Shown here: positions 51,682 through 61,737 of the stretch, piece after piece
How the letters are laid out: the number at the start of each line of letters is the position of its first letter
Position numbering within the stretch: position 1 is the first letter of the stretch
DNA from: Sphingomonas flavescens
GTDB lineage: Bacteria > Pseudomonadota > Alphaproteobacteria > Sphingomonadales > Sphingomonadaceae
NCBI RefSeq assembly: GCF_030866745.1
Contig: NZ_CP133016.1
Span: forward strand, 744,001-808,000
Reading direction: 5' to 3'
DNA length: 64,000 bases
Notes under the pieces: model-generated
The model's input: the letters and a program-made list of their open reading frames with translations, nothing else
What the model was told of the DNA's origin: nothing
The model's database searches: none
Made by a program: the position numbers and the translations under genes

Positions 51682-52263
51682 TTAGGCGGTCAATTCCGCA
51701 CTTTGAGTCCTTGGCTCGGCCTCGGGCGCCTGCTCGACGAGCGCAATCAGCGCCTCGGTGAATGCCGGAACGTCGTCAGGATTGCGGCTGGTGACGATGT
51801 TGCCATCCGTGACCGCTTCCTGGTCGACGACGTTGGCGCCGGCATTGCGCAGGTCGGTGCGAATGGAAGGCCAACTCGTCGCCGTCTTGCCGCGGACGAG
51901 ATCCGCTTCGACCAATAGCCACGGCCCATGACAGATGGCGGCGATCGGTTTGCCCTGCTGGTCGAACGATTTGATAAGGTCGATCACCTCGGCATGCGTG
52001 CGGAGCTGATCGGGATTGCGGACGCCGCCCGGAAGGAGAAGCGCGTCGAATTCGTCGGCATGCGCTTCTTCGATCAGCAGGTCGGGGCGGATCGTCTTGC
52101 CGGGGTCGTCGTGAACGGTCGCCTGAATGGGGTCCCGCTTCAAAGACGCCAGGGTGACCCTGGCGCCGCGCCCTTGGAGGATCTCGCGCGGGCCGAACAG
52201 CTCGCTTTCTTCGAACCCGTCGGTGGCGACGATTAGGATACGGGCATTGGCGACAGACGGCAT
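51682..52263 (-). CDS. DJ-1/PfpI-family class I glutamine amidotransferase-like protein
   Basis: A 193-residue DJ-1/PfpI-family protein. The nucleophile is Cys111 in AAICHGPW, with His112 and Glu18 (DGFEESE) completing the family site. Members have been described as deglycases, chaperones or proteases, but their physiological role is disputed. The YhbO/PfpI-like VTDGNIVTSRNPDDVPAFTEA segment places it in the stress-associated branch. It stands alone, divergent to topoisomerase IB, with a 50-bp gap. Confidence 0.92.
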   Translation of the reverse strand: MPSVANARILIVATDGFEESELFGPREILQGRGARVTLASLKRDPIQATVHDDPGKTIRPDLLIEEAHADEFDALLLPGGVRNPDQLRTHAEVIDLIKSFDQQGKPIAAICHGPWLLVEADLVRGKTATSWPSIRTDLRNAGANVVDQEAVTDGNIVTSRNPDDVPAFTEALIALVEQAPEAEPRTQSAELTA

Positions 52264-52313
52264 TTAGGCCTCCTATAGGAACCGGCCCCCCCGCCACTCG
52301 CTTATGCGCGGCA

Positions 52314-53444
52314 ATGGCTGATGAGAAGAGCAATGGCGGCAGGCTGAGGCACTGCAGCGACAGCGAGCCCGGCTACACGCGCAAACGTCACGGGCGCTAC
52401 TGGCAGTATTTCAACGAAAATGGAAAGCGGATCACCGACCGCGACGAGATCGACCGGCTGAATGCCATCGCCTTGCCTCCGGCCTATGAGAACGCCTGGT
52501 ATTGCAAATATTCGAATGGCCACTTGCAGGCGACGGGGATTGATGCGCGGGGCCGCAAGCAATATCGCTACCATGCTGACTTCCGTGCCCGGCGCGACAA
52601 GAAGAAGTACACAGGCACTTTGGAATTCGGCGCTGCCCTACCCAAGCTGCGGCGACAGGTCGCCGCCGATCTGAAAAAGCGGAAATTGAGCCGAGAGGCG
52701 GTTCTCGCCGCCGTCGTGCGGCTGCTCGACACCCAATATCTTCGCATCGGCAACGAGCAGTACGCGAAGCAGAACAAGAGCTACGGCGCGACCACGCTCC
52801 GCTCAAAACACGTCAAGCGGCGCGGAAACAAGCTGATGATGCGCTTTGCCGGGAAGCACGGCATCGTCCACGAAGTCCCGATCACGGACAGTAACCTCAA
52901 GCGGATCGTCGCCAAGTGCGACGACCTGCCTGGTCAGCATCTTTTTCAGTACATCACGGAAGACGGCACGGCCTGCCCGATCACCTCCGCTGACGTGAAC
53001 GAATATATCCGCGAGGCGAGCGGCGGCGACTTCACCGCCAAGAATTTCCGCACTTGGGGCGCAAGCGTCATCGCTTTCGACCAGATGCTGACCGCGCAGG
53101 AGCATCACAAGGCGCGGATCAGCCTGAAGACCGTGCTGGAGCCGGTTGCCGAGGCGCTAGGCAACACGCCGGCGATCAGCCGCAAGTCCTATGTCCATCC
53201 CAAGCTGATCGAAACAGCGCGCGACCATCCGCGCGATCCGCTCGGCGGCATGGAACGGCCGCGCGGGCGCAAGTGGCTGTCGTCAGCGGAGGTTGGCCTG
53301 CTCGACTTTATCGCGGGCAAGAAGCGGCGGCCAAAGAAGGCGAAGCAGGTCGAAAAGACCGCCGACGCAGCGGTCGAAGCGGCCGAAAAGAGCGGTCTAT
53401 CAGCGGTGAAGCGCAAGGCTCAGCAGGCGGACGCCGCTGCCTGA
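52314..53444 (+). CDS. DNA topoisomerase IB (poxvirus/bacterial type)
   Basis: A 376-residue type IB topoisomerase, which relaxes supercoils by making a 3'-phosphotyrosine bond. The active-site tyrosine is Tyr293 in SRKSYVHPKLIE. Other catalytic residues are in QYLRIGNEQYA (Arg144), the LRSKHVKRRG region and KNFRTWGAS (Arg246). The N-terminal domain is also present (GYTRKRHGRYWQYF onwards). A Lys/Ala-rich tail ends the protein. ATG 52314 is supported by alignment with the family start. Followed by the MscS gene, 37 bp away. Confidence 0.94.
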   Translation: MADEKSNGGRLRHCSDSEPGYTRKRHGRYWQYFNENGKRITDRDEIDRLNAIALPPAYENAWYCKYSNGHLQATGIDARGRKQYRYHADFRARRDKKKYTGTLEFGAALPKLRRQVAADLKKRKLSREAVLAAVVRLLDTQYLRIGNEQYAKQNKSYGATTLRSKHVKRRGNKLMMRFAGKHGIVHEVPITDSNLKRIVAKCDDLPGQHLFQYITEDGTACPITSADVNEYIREASGGDFTAKNFRTWGASVIAFDQMLTAQEHHKARISLKTVLEPVAEALGNTPAISRKSYVHPKLIETARDHPRDPLGGMERPRGRKWLSSAEVGLLDFIAGKKRRPKKAKQVEKTADAAVEAAEKSGLSAVKRKAQQADAAA

Positions 53445-53481
53445 GGTTGATTGGCTGGCCACGAGCCGCAATTAACGGAGC

Positions 53482-54654
53482 ATGCAAATCGTTGAGAATG
53501 CGGGCGCCGCCATCAACAGCGGGCGCGAAGGCGTTGAATCGCTGGTTCAGTGGTTCGCGCTTAATCAAAAGGGATTGCTGATCGGGCTTGTCGTTGCCGC
53601 GGGGATCGTGTTCCTGATGCTGGGGATCCGACGGGCAGGCACATGGTTGGTGGGTGGCGATCCCGATTGTCAGCGCTGGCGCGGTGTCATCGGCAGAGTT
53701 CTGGAAAAGACAACTATAGCCTTCATGGTGGCGGCCGCCCTGGACATGGTTGCAACCTACACCGCCGTGCCCGCGCGCATCGAGCGGCTGGTCGACATTC
53801 TGTTCACGATCGCTTTCGCGTTTCAGGGTGCGATCTGGGCGCGCGAGCTGATCTTGGGGGTAGTCGCACGTAAGGCCGGCGAGGATCCGGCGGAGACCAC
53901 CGTCGGCAATGCGCTCTCGGTCATTCGTGTCCTCATCAGCGTTGCGCTGTTTGCAATCGCCACTCTGGTGATCCTCGACAATATTGGGGTCAATGTGACC
54001 GCGTTGATCGCCGGCTTTGGCATTGGCGGCATTGCGATCGGTCTTGCTGCCCAAGGCATCTTTTCCGACCTCTTCGCCGCCCTGGCGATCTTGTTCGACA
54101 AACCATTCCGACGCGGCGACACGATCCAGTTCGACCAGACAACGGGGACGGTGCAGCGCATCGGTCTGAAAACTACGCGGCTGATTTCGATCACCGGCGA
54201 ACAGGTGGTCATGGCCAATACGAAGTTGCTTGAGCGGGAAATCCACAACTACGCCGGGGGACGAACGCGGCGCGCCAGCCTACCGTTCGGACTGATCTAC
54301 CAGACGCCGATCGAAAAGCTCGAGAAGGTGATGCCGATCGTGAAAGCCGCCGTCGAATCCCGAAAAGGTTGCACGCTGGTGCGCTGCGCCATGCTGGGTT
54401 TCGGCGCATCGAGCATCGATTTTGAACTGCTCTTCGATTGCCGAGGAACCGACGCGAACAAGATCGCGAGCGACCGGACGGCCGTCGCCTTGTCCGTCAT
54501 GCGCGCATTCGAAGAGCACGATCTGCAGTTCGCCTACCCGACGCAAACCACCTTTACCGCAGCGCCGGACGGCACGATGATCATGCCTTACGCATCCGTT
54601 CAGCCCGTCGTCGCCCTTGACCAAGCGAAGCCCGGAAAGCCTGCAACAACCTAA
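53482..54654 (+). CDS. MscS-family mechanosensitive ion channel
   Basis: A 390-residue channel of the MscS family. Four hydrophobic segments precede the pore-lining TM3 (GIGGIAIGLAAQGIFSDLFAALAILFDKPFRRGD), the most conserved part of the family. The beta-rich domain follows (GTVQRIGLKTTRLISITGEQVVMANTKLLERE), as in MscS. It protects against osmotic downshock. The start ATG 53482 has GGAGC very close. It is followed by a MaoC gene, 39 bp away, with no other obvious link. Confidence 0.93.
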   Translation: MQIVENAGAAINSGREGVESLVQWFALNQKGLLIGLVVAAGIVFLMLGIRRAGTWLVGGDPDCQRWRGVIGRVLEKTTIAFMVAAALDMVATYTAVPARIERLVDILFTIAFAFQGAIWARELILGVVARKAGEDPAETTVGNALSVIRVLISVALFAIATLVILDNIGVNVTALIAGFGIGGIAIGLAAQGIFSDLFAALAILFDKPFRRGDTIQFDQTTGTVQRIGLKTTRLISITGEQVVMANTKLLEREIHNYAGGRTRRASLPFGLIYQTPIEKLEKVMPIVKAAVESRKGCTLVRCAMLGFGASSIDFELLFDCRGTDANKIASDRTAVALSVMRAFEEHDLQFAYPTQTTFTAAPDGTMIMPYASVQPVVALDQAKPGKPATT

Positions 54655-54693
54655 GCCATTGCGTCTTACCTACACGGCTGCAAATAAGCCTGA

Positions 54694-55149
54694 ATGCCTG
54701 TCGCCACCCTTGAGGACATCCGCAGTCGCGTGGGCCAGGAGATCGGCGTGTCCAGCTGGGTGACCGTCGACCAAGGGCGGATCGACGCCTTCGCGGAGGC
54801 TACCGAGGACCGGCAATTCATCCACGTCGATGCGGAAGCGGCCGCGCAAACGCCTTTCGGCGGCACCATCGCGCATGGTTTCCTGTCATTGTCCTTGCTG
54901 TCGCGCATGGGCGCGGAAGCCATGCTCATTCCGGAGGGCGTTCGGATGGCCGTGAACTACGGCCTCGACCGCGTGCGTTTCCTGGCGCCGGTGCGCTCGG
55001 GCAAGCGCGTCCGCGGCCGCTTCACGCTTGACTCGGTCGACGAGAAAGCGCCCGGACAGATTTTGATGCGCCACACCGTCACGGTCGAGATCGAGGGCGA
55101 GGAGAAGCCTGCCCTCACCGCCCAGTGGCTCGGTCTGATTTTCACCTGA
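54694..55149 (+). CDS. MaoC-like acyl-CoA dehydratase (NodN/PhaJ-like)
   Basis: A 151-residue hotdog-fold hydratase. The catalytic segment is [15 protein letters not shown] (Asp, His) followed by [14 protein letters not shown], and [21 protein letters not shown] completes the fold. It most likely hydrates enoyl-CoA to (R)-3-hydroxyacyl-CoA. It is followed by a thiolase at 10 bp, so the two probably act together in acyl-CoA degradation or PHA metabolism. It is clearly distinct in sequence from the MaoC gene at 25123. Confidence 0.9.
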   Translation: MPVATLEDIRSRVGQEIGVSSWVTVDQGRIDAFAEATEDRQFIHVDAEAAAQTPFGGTIAHGFLSLSLLSRMGAEAMLIPEGVRMAVNYGLDRVRFLAPVRSGKRVRGRFTLDSVDEKAPGQILMRHTVTVEIEGEEKPALTAQWLGLIFT

Positions 55150-55159
55150 GGAGATTCGA

Positions 55160-56341
55160 ATGCCCCGCGACGCCGTCATCGTTTCGACTGCCCGGACGCC
55201 CATCGGCCGCGCCTACAAGGGTGCGTTCAACGCGACGCTCGGCCCTACGCTCGGCGCCTTCTCGCTGAAGCCGGCGATCGAGCGCGCAGGGATCGACCCT
55301 GGCGAGATCGACGACGTCGTATGGGGCGCGGTGCTGACGCAGGGGACGCAGTTCGGCAACATCGGCCGTCAGGTCGCGCTCCGCGCCGGCTGCCCGGTCG
55401 GCGTGTCGGGCATGACAATCGACCGCCAATGCTCGTCGGGGCTGATGGCGATCGCCACCGCCGCCAAACAAATCATCGTCGACAGGATGGATATCGTCGC
55501 CGCGGGAGGCCAGGATTCGATCAGCCTGGTGCAGACGCCGGAGATGCGGATCCAGCCCGACCCGTCACTGATGGCCATGCACAAGCATGTCTACATGCCG
55601 ATGCTGCAGACCGCCGAGACGGTCGCGCGCCGTTACGGCATCAGCCGCGAGCGACAGGACGAATATGCGCTGAAGAGCCAGCAGCGCACTGCCGCCGCGC
55701 AGGCCGCGGGCCGCTTCGATGCCGAAATCGTGCCGGTCACCACGAAGATGAACATGGTGGACAAGGAAACGAAGGAAGTCTCGCAGCGCGAAATCACCGT
55801 GTCTAAGGACGAAGGCAACCGCGCGGATACGACGCTGGAAGGCCTGTCGAGCCTCAACCCGGTGCTGGGCCCGGATACGTCGATCACCGCCGGCAATGCC
55901 AGCCAGTTGTCCGACGGCAGTTCGGCCTCTATCCTGATGGAAGCCGAGGAAGCGGCACGTCGCGGCATCACGCCGATGGGTCGCTATATCGGCATGGCCG
56001 TCGCCGGCACCGAGCCGGACGAGATGGGCATCGGCCCGATCGATGCGGTCAACAAGCTGCTGGACCGCTTCGGCCTCAAGGTCGACGACATCGGCCTGTG
56101 GGAGCTCAATGAGGCATTCGCGGTGCAGGTGCTCTACAGCGCCGATCAGCTCGGCATTCCGGAGGATCGGCTCAACGTCGACGGCGGCTCGATCTCCATC
56201 GGCCACCCCTACGGCATGAGCGGCGCCCGCATGACCGGCCATGCTCTGATCGAAGGCAAACGCCGCGGCGTGAAGTACGTCGTCGTGACGATGTGCGTCG
56301 GCGGCGGCATGGGCGCCGCGGGGCTGTTCGAGGTCCTGTAG
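55160..56341 (+). CDS. Acetyl-CoA acyltransferase (thiolase)
   Basis: A 393-residue thiolase that cleaves 3-oxoacyl-CoA with CoA, or runs in reverse. The catalytic Cys91 is in [14 protein letters not shown], His349 in [10 protein letters not shown] and Cys379 in [11 protein letters not shown]. The family signature NEAFAVQ is also present. AGGAG lies upstream of ATG 55160. It pairs with the MaoC gene. Whether it acts on short or long chains is not clear. Confidence 0.96.
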   Translation: MPRDAVIVSTARTPIGRAYKGAFNATLGPTLGAFSLKPAIERAGIDPGEIDDVVWGAVLTQGTQFGNIGRQVALRAGCPVGVSGMTIDRQCSSGLMAIATAAKQIIVDRMDIVAAGGQDSISLVQTPEMRIQPDPSLMAMHKHVYMPMLQTAETVARRYGISRERQDEYALKSQQRTAAAQAAGRFDAEIVPVTTKMNMVDKETKEVSQREITVSKDEGNRADTTLEGLSSLNPVLGPDTSITAGNASQLSDGSSASILMEAEEAARRGITPMGRYIGMAVAGTEPDEMGIGPIDAVNKLLDRFGLKVDDIGLWELNEAFAVQVLYSADQLGIPEDRLNVDGGSISIGHPYGMSGARMTGHALIEGKRRGVKYVVVTMCVGGGMGAAGLFEVL

Positions 56342-56348
56342 GCCGCCC

Positions 56349-56816
56349 CTAGCGCAGGCGGTTGAAGCTGTTGGTGCGCATCACCGGCTTGCCGTCGGCA
56401 CCGAAATAGACGGCGGTCTCGGTCATCGTCTTGCCGTCGGGCGCGACGGTGTAGATGCGAGTCGAGGCCGGGATGCCGCCCTTCCCTAGCGCCAGAACCA
56501 TGACGTTCGGCGCGGGCAGTTTTACGGCGGAGGTGTCGGCTTCCATCTGGTCGCCCTCGATCGGCGCCGCCGACCCGTCGAGCGCGTAGGTCGAGGTCAT
56601 CTGGCGCACCGAGCCGTCGCCGCCGAGAATATCGACATTGGTGCGCCACTTGCCCGCGCCCGCATCGCTGAAGGTCATCGTCACGCTCTTCGGCCGTGCT
56701 TCCGGCGGCACCGGCAATTTCGTGACATCGACGCTCCAGCTGCCGAGCAGTGGCGACGCGGCGGAGGCGGCGGTCGACAGGCTGAAGGCGGCGAGTGTCA
56801 GGGCAATCCTTTTCAT
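56349..56816 (-). CDS. Secreted protein of unknown function
   Basis: A 155-residue protein with a Sec signal peptide (residues 1-20, ending ASA). The mature part, beginning SPLLGSWSVDVTKLPVPPEARPK, resembles small lipocalin-like or SnoaL-free secreted proteins with a beta-rich fold: strands follow one another (VTMTFSD, WRTNVDILG, TRIYTVAPDG). No catalytic motif. It overlaps the MFS gene by ATGA and so may be expressed with it. Function unknown. Confidence 0.75.
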   Translation of the reverse strand: MKRIALTLAAFSLSTAASAASPLLGSWSVDVTKLPVPPEARPKSVTMTFSDAGAGKWRTNVDILGGDGSVRQMTSTYALDGSAAPIEGDQMEADTSAVKLPAPNVMVLALGKGGIPASTRIYTVAPDGKTMTETAVYFGADGKPVMRTNSFNRLR

Positions 56817-58057
56817 GCGGACTCCGTTGCTGGTTGCGGATTATCGGTGGTGTGCGGGAAGCGGGGCGTGCGTAGGGCAACGATCGCGGCGGCAAGGCCG
56901 ATCAGACCCCCCGCGACGAGGAACGCCGTGCCGTCGAAGCCTTGACGGACGCCCCAGGCGAGGCTTTGCGCGGCGATCAGCGGACCGATGATCTGGGCGA
57001 CCGAGTTCATGCTGCCGATCCCGCCCTGCAACGCGCCCTGGCGCGTCTCGTCGACCATGCGCGACAGCAGGCCGTTGAGCGCGGGCCAGGCCATCTGGCC
57101 AAGGCAGCCGGCGAGGAACAAGGCGTAGACCTGCCATCCGGCGGTGACGAACGCGAGCGCGATCAAGTTCGCGGCGCCCATGGCGAGGGCGATCAACGCG
57201 GTGGTGCGCTCGCCGATCGCCTTGACGAACCGCTGCGTCAGCATGCCTTGGACGATGACGCTGAGCAGGCCGACCCAGACGAGGCTGAGGCCGATGGCCT
57301 GCGCGTCCCAGTTGAAGCGGATCGCGCCCCAGAACGCCCACACGGCGGGATAGACGATGCCGCCGAGCTGCCAGAGGAACCAGGCAACGAGCAGCGGTGT
57401 CGCGTTGCCGGCTTCGAACAACGGCTTGAAGGCGCCGACGATGTGTGCGTCGCGCAGCCGGAACCGGCGGCGGTTTTCCTGCGCGAGCGTTTCCGGCAGC
57501 AGGAACATCATCAGCAAGGCGTTAATACCGGCCAGCACCGCGGCGACGATAAACGGCGCGCGTAGGCCGAAGCCCGCGACTAGCCCACCGAGCGCCGGGC
57601 CGATGATGAAGCCGATCCCGAACGCCGCGCCGAGCATGCCGAAGGTAGCCGCGCGCTTTTCCGGTGGGGTCACGTCAGCGATCACGGCGCTGGCAGGCCC
57701 GAAGCTCGCCCCGGCGAGACCGGCGACCGCGCGGCCGACGAACAGCCAGCCGATGGTCGGCGCCCAGGCCATCAGGAAGTAATCGATGCAGAAAGCAGTC
57801 ATCGTCGCGACCAGCACCGGCCGGCGGCCGAAGCGATCGCCGAGATTGCCGATGACTGGCCCAGCGAAGAATTGCGCGATGGCGAACACCGCCAGCATCC
57901 AGCCCGCGATCCGCGTCGCTGATGCCAGATCGACCTTGGCGAGATGCGTGACGAGCCCCGGCAGTACCGGCATGACGATGCCGAAGCCGATCACGTCGAT
58001 CGTCACCGCCATCAGGACGATGGGCACTGCACGATGCTCGAACGACGGCAATTTCAT
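56813..58057 (-). CDS. MFS transporter, TetA/DHA1-like
   Basis: A 414-residue MFS drug:H+ antiporter-type permease with twelve membrane segments. The motif A loop GNLGDRFGRRPVLVATM and motif C segment AAFGIGFIIGPALGGL are diagnostic of the DHA1/TetA group, and the N-terminal VTIDVIGFGIVMPVLPGLV matches TetA-like proteins. Substrate unknown; tetracycline specificity cannot be assumed. It lies upstream of the secreted 155-residue protein on the same strand. Confidence 0.9.
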   Translation of the reverse strand: MKLPSFEHRAVPIVLMAVTIDVIGFGIVMPVLPGLVTHLAKVDLASATRIAGWMLAVFAIAQFFAGPVIGNLGDRFGRRPVLVATMTAFCIDYFLMAWAPTIGWLFVGRAVAGLAGASFGPASAVIADVTPPEKRAATFGMLGAAFGIGFIIGPALGGLVAGFGLRAPFIVAAVLAGINALLMMFLLPETLAQENRRRFRLRDAHIVGAFKPLFEAGNATPLLVAWFLWQLGGIVYPAVWAFWGAIRFNWDAQAIGLSLVWVGLLSVIVQGMLTQRFVKAIGERTTALIALAMGAANLIALAFVTAGWQVYALFLAGCLGQMAWPALNGLLSRMVDETRQGALQGGIGSMNSVAQIIGPLIAAQSLAWGVRQGFDGTAFLVAGGLIGLAAAIVALRTPRFPHTTDNPQPATESA

Positions 58058-58131
58058 GCGTGTGACATGCCAGCGGAGTATGACATCAACAAGCGCTGGA
58101 CCTCCGCCCGCTCGGCGCTACACTTCCCGCC

Positions 58132-58731
58132 ATGTCCGCGGTCGAGCTCATTGCCCTCGCCTCGACTGTCAGCCTGCTCGCCGGCTGGCGGCTCTATCTC
58201 GTCAGCTTCGTCACCGGCCTCGCAATGAAGTTCGGCTGGATTGCGCTGCCCGACCAGCTGCAAGCGCTCGATATCCTCGCCAGCAACTGGCTGATCGGGA
58301 TCGCGGGTGTCGGCGCGCTGGCGGAATTCTTCGCGGATAAGGTGCCGTGGGTCGACAGCGCCTGGGACGCCGTGCACTCGGTGGTCCGGCCGATCGGCGG
58401 CGCCTTGCTGTCGATGGCGATCATCGATGGTAGCGATCCCAAGTGGCAGGTGGCGAGCTTCCTGCTCGGCGGCGGCGCGGCACTCGTCGCCCACGCCGGC
58501 AAGGCAGGCGCGCGGACTTTGGTCAACGCCAGTCCCGAACCGGTGTCAAACATGGTCGTGTCCACCGGCGAGGACATCGCCACCGCGGGGCTGCTCGCGC
58601 TGGCCATCGCTAATCCCATTGCTGCAGCCGTCATCGCGCTCTTGCTTGTCGGCCTGTCGGTCTGGCTGGTGATGAAGGCGCGGCGGTTCCTGCGACGGCT
58701 GCTTGAACCCAAACGGCGGCCGGCGGGTTGA
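58132..58731 (+). CDS. DUF4126-family membrane protein
   Basis: A 199-residue protein with about five or six membrane segments, matching the DUF4126 family: IALASTVSLLAGWRLYLVSF at the N-terminus, ALAEFFADKVPWVDSAWDAVHSVVRP in the middle and KAGARTLVNASPEPVSNMVVS. The function of the family is unknown. It is divergent to the MFS transporter and precedes a small gene at 27 bp. Confidence 0.88.
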   Translation: MSAVELIALASTVSLLAGWRLYLVSFVTGLAMKFGWIALPDQLQALDILASNWLIGIAGVGALAEFFADKVPWVDSAWDAVHSVVRPIGGALLSMAIIDGSDPKWQVASFLLGGGAALVAHAGKAGARTLVNASPEPVSNMVVSTGEDIATAGLLALAIANPIAAAVIALLLVGLSVWLVMKARRFLRRLLEPKRRPAG

Positions 58732-58757
58732 ACGCTCTGACAAAGGGAGGAGCGAAC

Positions 58758-59009
58758 ATGGCCGTTTCCGAAAAGCCGCTGGTCGAGCGCATCGCGCGCG
58801 TGCTGGCGGGTGCTGCGCACAGCAGCAATGCCGAGGGCAGCGACCCGTCGGCGGGCGAGAAGATCGACAAGGTCTGGCCGGAGCATGTGAACCAGGCGCT
58901 CGCCGTCCTGCACACCATGCGCGAGCCCGACGAGGACATGGCGAAGGCCGGCGATCCCGACGTGTGGCGTAAGATGGTCGAGACCGCGATCGCCGAACGC
59001 GTCGATTGA
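58758..59009 (+). CDS. Small protein of unknown function (83 residues)
   Basis: An 83-residue soluble protein starting at ATG 58758 behind GGGAGGAGCGAAC, a strong ribosome site. The sequence has KPLVERIARVLAGAAHSSNAE and then EKIDKVWPEHVNQALAVLHTM, which predict helices. Similar short proteins are known in sphingomonads as hypothetical. Its stop overlaps the next gene's TTG start (TTGA). Confidence 0.75.
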   Translation: MAVSEKPLVERIARVLAGAAHSSNAEGSDPSAGEKIDKVWPEHVNQALAVLHTMREPDEDMAKAGDPDVWRKMVETAIAERVD

Positions 59010-60409
59010 GCCCGCGCGATAGCGGCGCGGCGAGCAAGAACCGCGCGAACCCGCGCTGGACGCTAATTGCTTGTATCCTGGCGTCGAGCCTGTCCTTCGT
59101 GGAAGGATCGGTGCTGAACGTCGCGCTTCCTGCGATCCGCGCCAGCTACGGTGCGGATGCGCAGGACGTGCAGTGGGTGGTCAACGCGTACTTGCTGCCC
59201 CTTTCGGCGTTGCTCTTGCTCGGCGGCGCACTCGGCGATCATTTTGGACGACGGCGGTTGCTGGTCGTCGGGACCGCCATCTTCGCCGTGACATCGCTCG
59301 TTTGCGCCTTGGCACCGAGCCTGCCCGTGCTGCTGGGTGCGCGGGCTGCGCAGGGGATTGGGGCTGCGCTGTTGCTGCCGAACAGTCTCGCGCTGCTCAA
59401 TGCGGCATTCCAGGGTGAAAAGCGCGGACGGGCCGTTGGTATCTGGGCCGCCTCCGGCGCGGCAATGGCGGCGGTCGCGCCGCTAATCGGAGGCTGGCTG
59501 GTAGGGTCGGTCGGCTGGCCGGCGATCTTTTACATCAACCTGCCCCTTGCAATCGGCGCAATCCTGCTGGCGCTCCGTTTCGTGACCGAAAGCCGGGAAT
59601 CCGGCGCTGGGCGCACGGATTACGCCGGCGCTCTGCTCGCGACGGCAGGGCTCGGTGGGCTAACTTACGCCCTCACATTGTGGTCCGCCACGCGACAGTT
59701 CAGCACGCCTGCCGTCGTCACGCTGATCGTCGGGACAGTCATGCTGGCCGGGTTCCTGTGGGTTGAGCACCACCGCGGCAAGCTGGCAATGATGCCGATC
59801 CAGCTGTTTCGGAACCGCTGCTTTTCGGGCCTGAACCTGCTCACGTTCCTGCTCTACGGCGCGTTCGGCGCGGCGATGCTGCTCATCCCCTACGTGCTCA
59901 TTTCCAGCGGCGGCTTTTCGCCGGTTCAGGCAGGCCTGGCGATGTTGCCGCTGCCGATCCTGATGACCGCCGTGTCGCCGACGATGGGTGGTCTCGCGGC
60001 GCGGATCGGGCCGCGCATCCCACTCACCGTCGGGCCACTGATCGTCGGGGTGGGCATGCTGCTGTCGTGGCTGATCCACGAAGACGGCAGCTATTGGACC
60101 GGCACCTTCCCGGCGATTTTGGTGATGGCGCTGGGCATGACCATTGCTGTCGCCCCGCTCACCTCATCCGTCCTTGGCTCGGTCGAGGAACAGCATGTCG
60201 CGATGGCCTCCGGCTTTAACAGTGCCGTCGCGCGGACCGGCGGCCTGATCGCCACTGCGCTGCTCGGATCGGTGCTGGCGAGCGAGGGCTCGACGATGTT
60301 CGCCGGTTTCCATACCGCAATGATGGTCGCGGCGGCCGTCGCGGCGGCGGGCGGAATCGTCGCGCTGACGATGCTCGGCGGCGTGAAGATGAAGGGCGCC
60401 GCGAGCTAG
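59006..60409 (+). CDS. MFS transporter, DHA2 (EmrB/QacA) family
   Basis: A 467-residue MFS permease with about fourteen membrane segments, the DHA2 number. It has SLSFVEGSVLNVALPAI at the N-terminus, GDHFGRRRLLVVGTAIF (motif A) and QGIGAALLLPNSLALLNAAF, which mark the DHA2 subfamily. The start is TTG 59006, overlapping the previous stop (TTGA); no ATG fits. It is probably a drug or solute exporter. It ends nine bases before the convergent PHB depolymerase. Confidence 0.9.
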   Translation: MSPRDSGAASKNRANPRWTLIACILASSLSFVEGSVLNVALPAIRASYGADAQDVQWVVNAYLLPLSALLLLGGALGDHFGRRRLLVVGTAIFAVTSLVCALAPSLPVLLGARAAQGIGAALLLPNSLALLNAAFQGEKRGRAVGIWAASGAAMAAVAPLIGGWLVGSVGWPAIFYINLPLAIGAILLALRFVTESRESGAGRTDYAGALLATAGLGGLTYALTLWSATRQFSTPAVVTLIVGTVMLAGFLWVEHHRGKLAMMPIQLFRNRCFSGLNLLTFLLYGAFGAAMLLIPYVLISSGGFSPVQAGLAMLPLPILMTAVSPTMGGLAARIGPRIPLTVGPLIVGVGMLLSWLIHEDGSYWTGTFPAILVMALGMTIAVAPLTSSVLGSVEEQHVAMASGFNSAVARTGGLIATALLGSVLASEGSTMFAGFHTAMMVAAAVAAAGGIVALTMLGGVKMKGAAS

Positions 60410-60418
60410 CGTCGTGCG

Positions 60419-61651
60419 TCAGCCGTTGTGCGCGGCGACGAACTTCTCGAACACGGGCGCAATCTTCTCCCGCCATTTGCGGCCGTTAAAGATGCCGTAA
60501 TGGCCGACTTCCCTGGCCATCAGATATTGTTTCATCGAACCCGGTAGCTTGGTCGCAATGTCTAGGGCCGCACGGGTTTGACCCAGGCCCGAGATGTCGT
60601 CGCGCTCGCCCTCGATCGCCAGCAACGCCGTGTCGCGGATCGCGGTCGGATCGACGCGCCGCCCGCGATGCTCCATCTCGCCCTTGGGCAGCAGATGGTT
60701 CTGGAAGACGACGTCGATCGTCTGCAGGTAGAATTCCGCGGTCATGTCGCAGACCGAGCGATATTCGTCGTAGAACTTCTGCGTCGCCGCGGCGCTTTCC
60801 TCGTCGCCGACGACGAGATGCTTGAACATCTCCCAATGGCTGATGAGGTGCGAGCCGAGGTTCATGGTCATGAAGCCGGCGAGCTGCAGGAAGCCCGGAT
60901 ACACCTTCCGCCCCGCGCCCGGATAGAGCATCGGTACCGTGGCGATGACGTTCTGCTCGAACCACGCGAACGGGCGCTGCGTCGCGAGCGTGTTGACTGC
61001 CGTCGGCGCCTGGCGCGTGTCGATCGGCCCGCCCATCATCGTCAGCGACCGGGGCCGCCATGGATTCTTATCCTGGTTCATCAGCGCCGTCGCGGCATAG
61101 GCCGGCACGGCCGGCTGGCAGACGGCGAGCATATGTGGGCGCTCGCCGGTCTTGTTGCCGATCAGCTCCAGAAACTCGATCAGATAATCGATGTAATCGT
61201 CGAGGTTGAATGAGCCCTCCGACGTCGGCACCATCTTCGCGTCGCGCCAGTCGGTGATGTAAACATCGAAGCTCGGCAGCAGTCGCTCGACCGTGCCGCG
61301 GAGCAGCGTCGCATAGTGGCCGGACATCGGCGCAACGATCAGCAGGCGGGGACCGCCCTCCACGCCTTCCCGGTTGAAATGCTTTAGCTGCCCGAACGGC
61401 TTGCGAAGCAGGATCTCTTCGTTGACGGCGACGTCCTTGCCGCGAATGCGGGTCTTCTTAAGACCGAACTCGGGCTTGCCGTGGGGCGCCGTCGCGTGGG
61501 CGAAGACCTCCAGGCTCGCGGCCGCCATCGGGCCCAGCGAACTGTATCCCCAAGGATTCGACGGGTTGTTGAGCCAGCCGGCGCCGAGTCCGGCTAGCTT
61601 GCTTGCACCTGCGAGGAAGGAGCGTTGAACCTCATAAGCATCGTAAAGCAT
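60419..61651 (-). CDS. phaZ: Intracellular poly(3-hydroxybutyrate) depolymerase (PhaZ)
   Basis: A 410-residue intracellular PHB depolymerase. It begins MLYDAYEVQR as in the PhaZ1 family. The nucleophile region is LAVCQPAVPAYAA (Cys178), where the PhaZ1 group uses Cys rather than Ser. The conserved VYITDWRDAKMVP and TMMGGPIDTRQAPTAVN segments are present. The enzyme mobilises stored polyhydroxyalkanoate granules. GAGG precedes the ATG. It stands on its own; no phaC or phaB gene is in the window. Confidence 0.93.
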   Translation of the reverse strand: MLYDAYEVQRSFLAGASKLAGLGAGWLNNPSNPWGYSSLGPMAAASLEVFAHATAPHGKPEFGLKKTRIRGKDVAVNEEILLRKPFGQLKHFNREGVEGGPRLLIVAPMSGHYATLLRGTVERLLPSFDVYITDWRDAKMVPTSEGSFNLDDYIDYLIEFLELIGNKTGERPHMLAVCQPAVPAYAATALMNQDKNPWRPRSLTMMGGPIDTRQAPTAVNTLATQRPFAWFEQNVIATVPMLYPGAGRKVYPGFLQLAGFMTMNLGSHLISHWEMFKHLVVGDEESAAATQKFYDEYRSVCDMTAEFYLQTIDVVFQNHLLPKGEMEHRGRRVDPTAIRDTALLAIEGERDDISGLGQTRAALDIATKLPGSMKQYLMAREVGHYGIFNGRKWREKIAPVFEKFVAAHNG

Positions 61652-61737
61652 CGAACCTCGCAGCAGCGGACTTGGCCGAAGGTGTGGCGCTCCTCAACGC
61701 GGCTGGCAAGCGAATGTTGCGGCGCAGCAGATGCGCG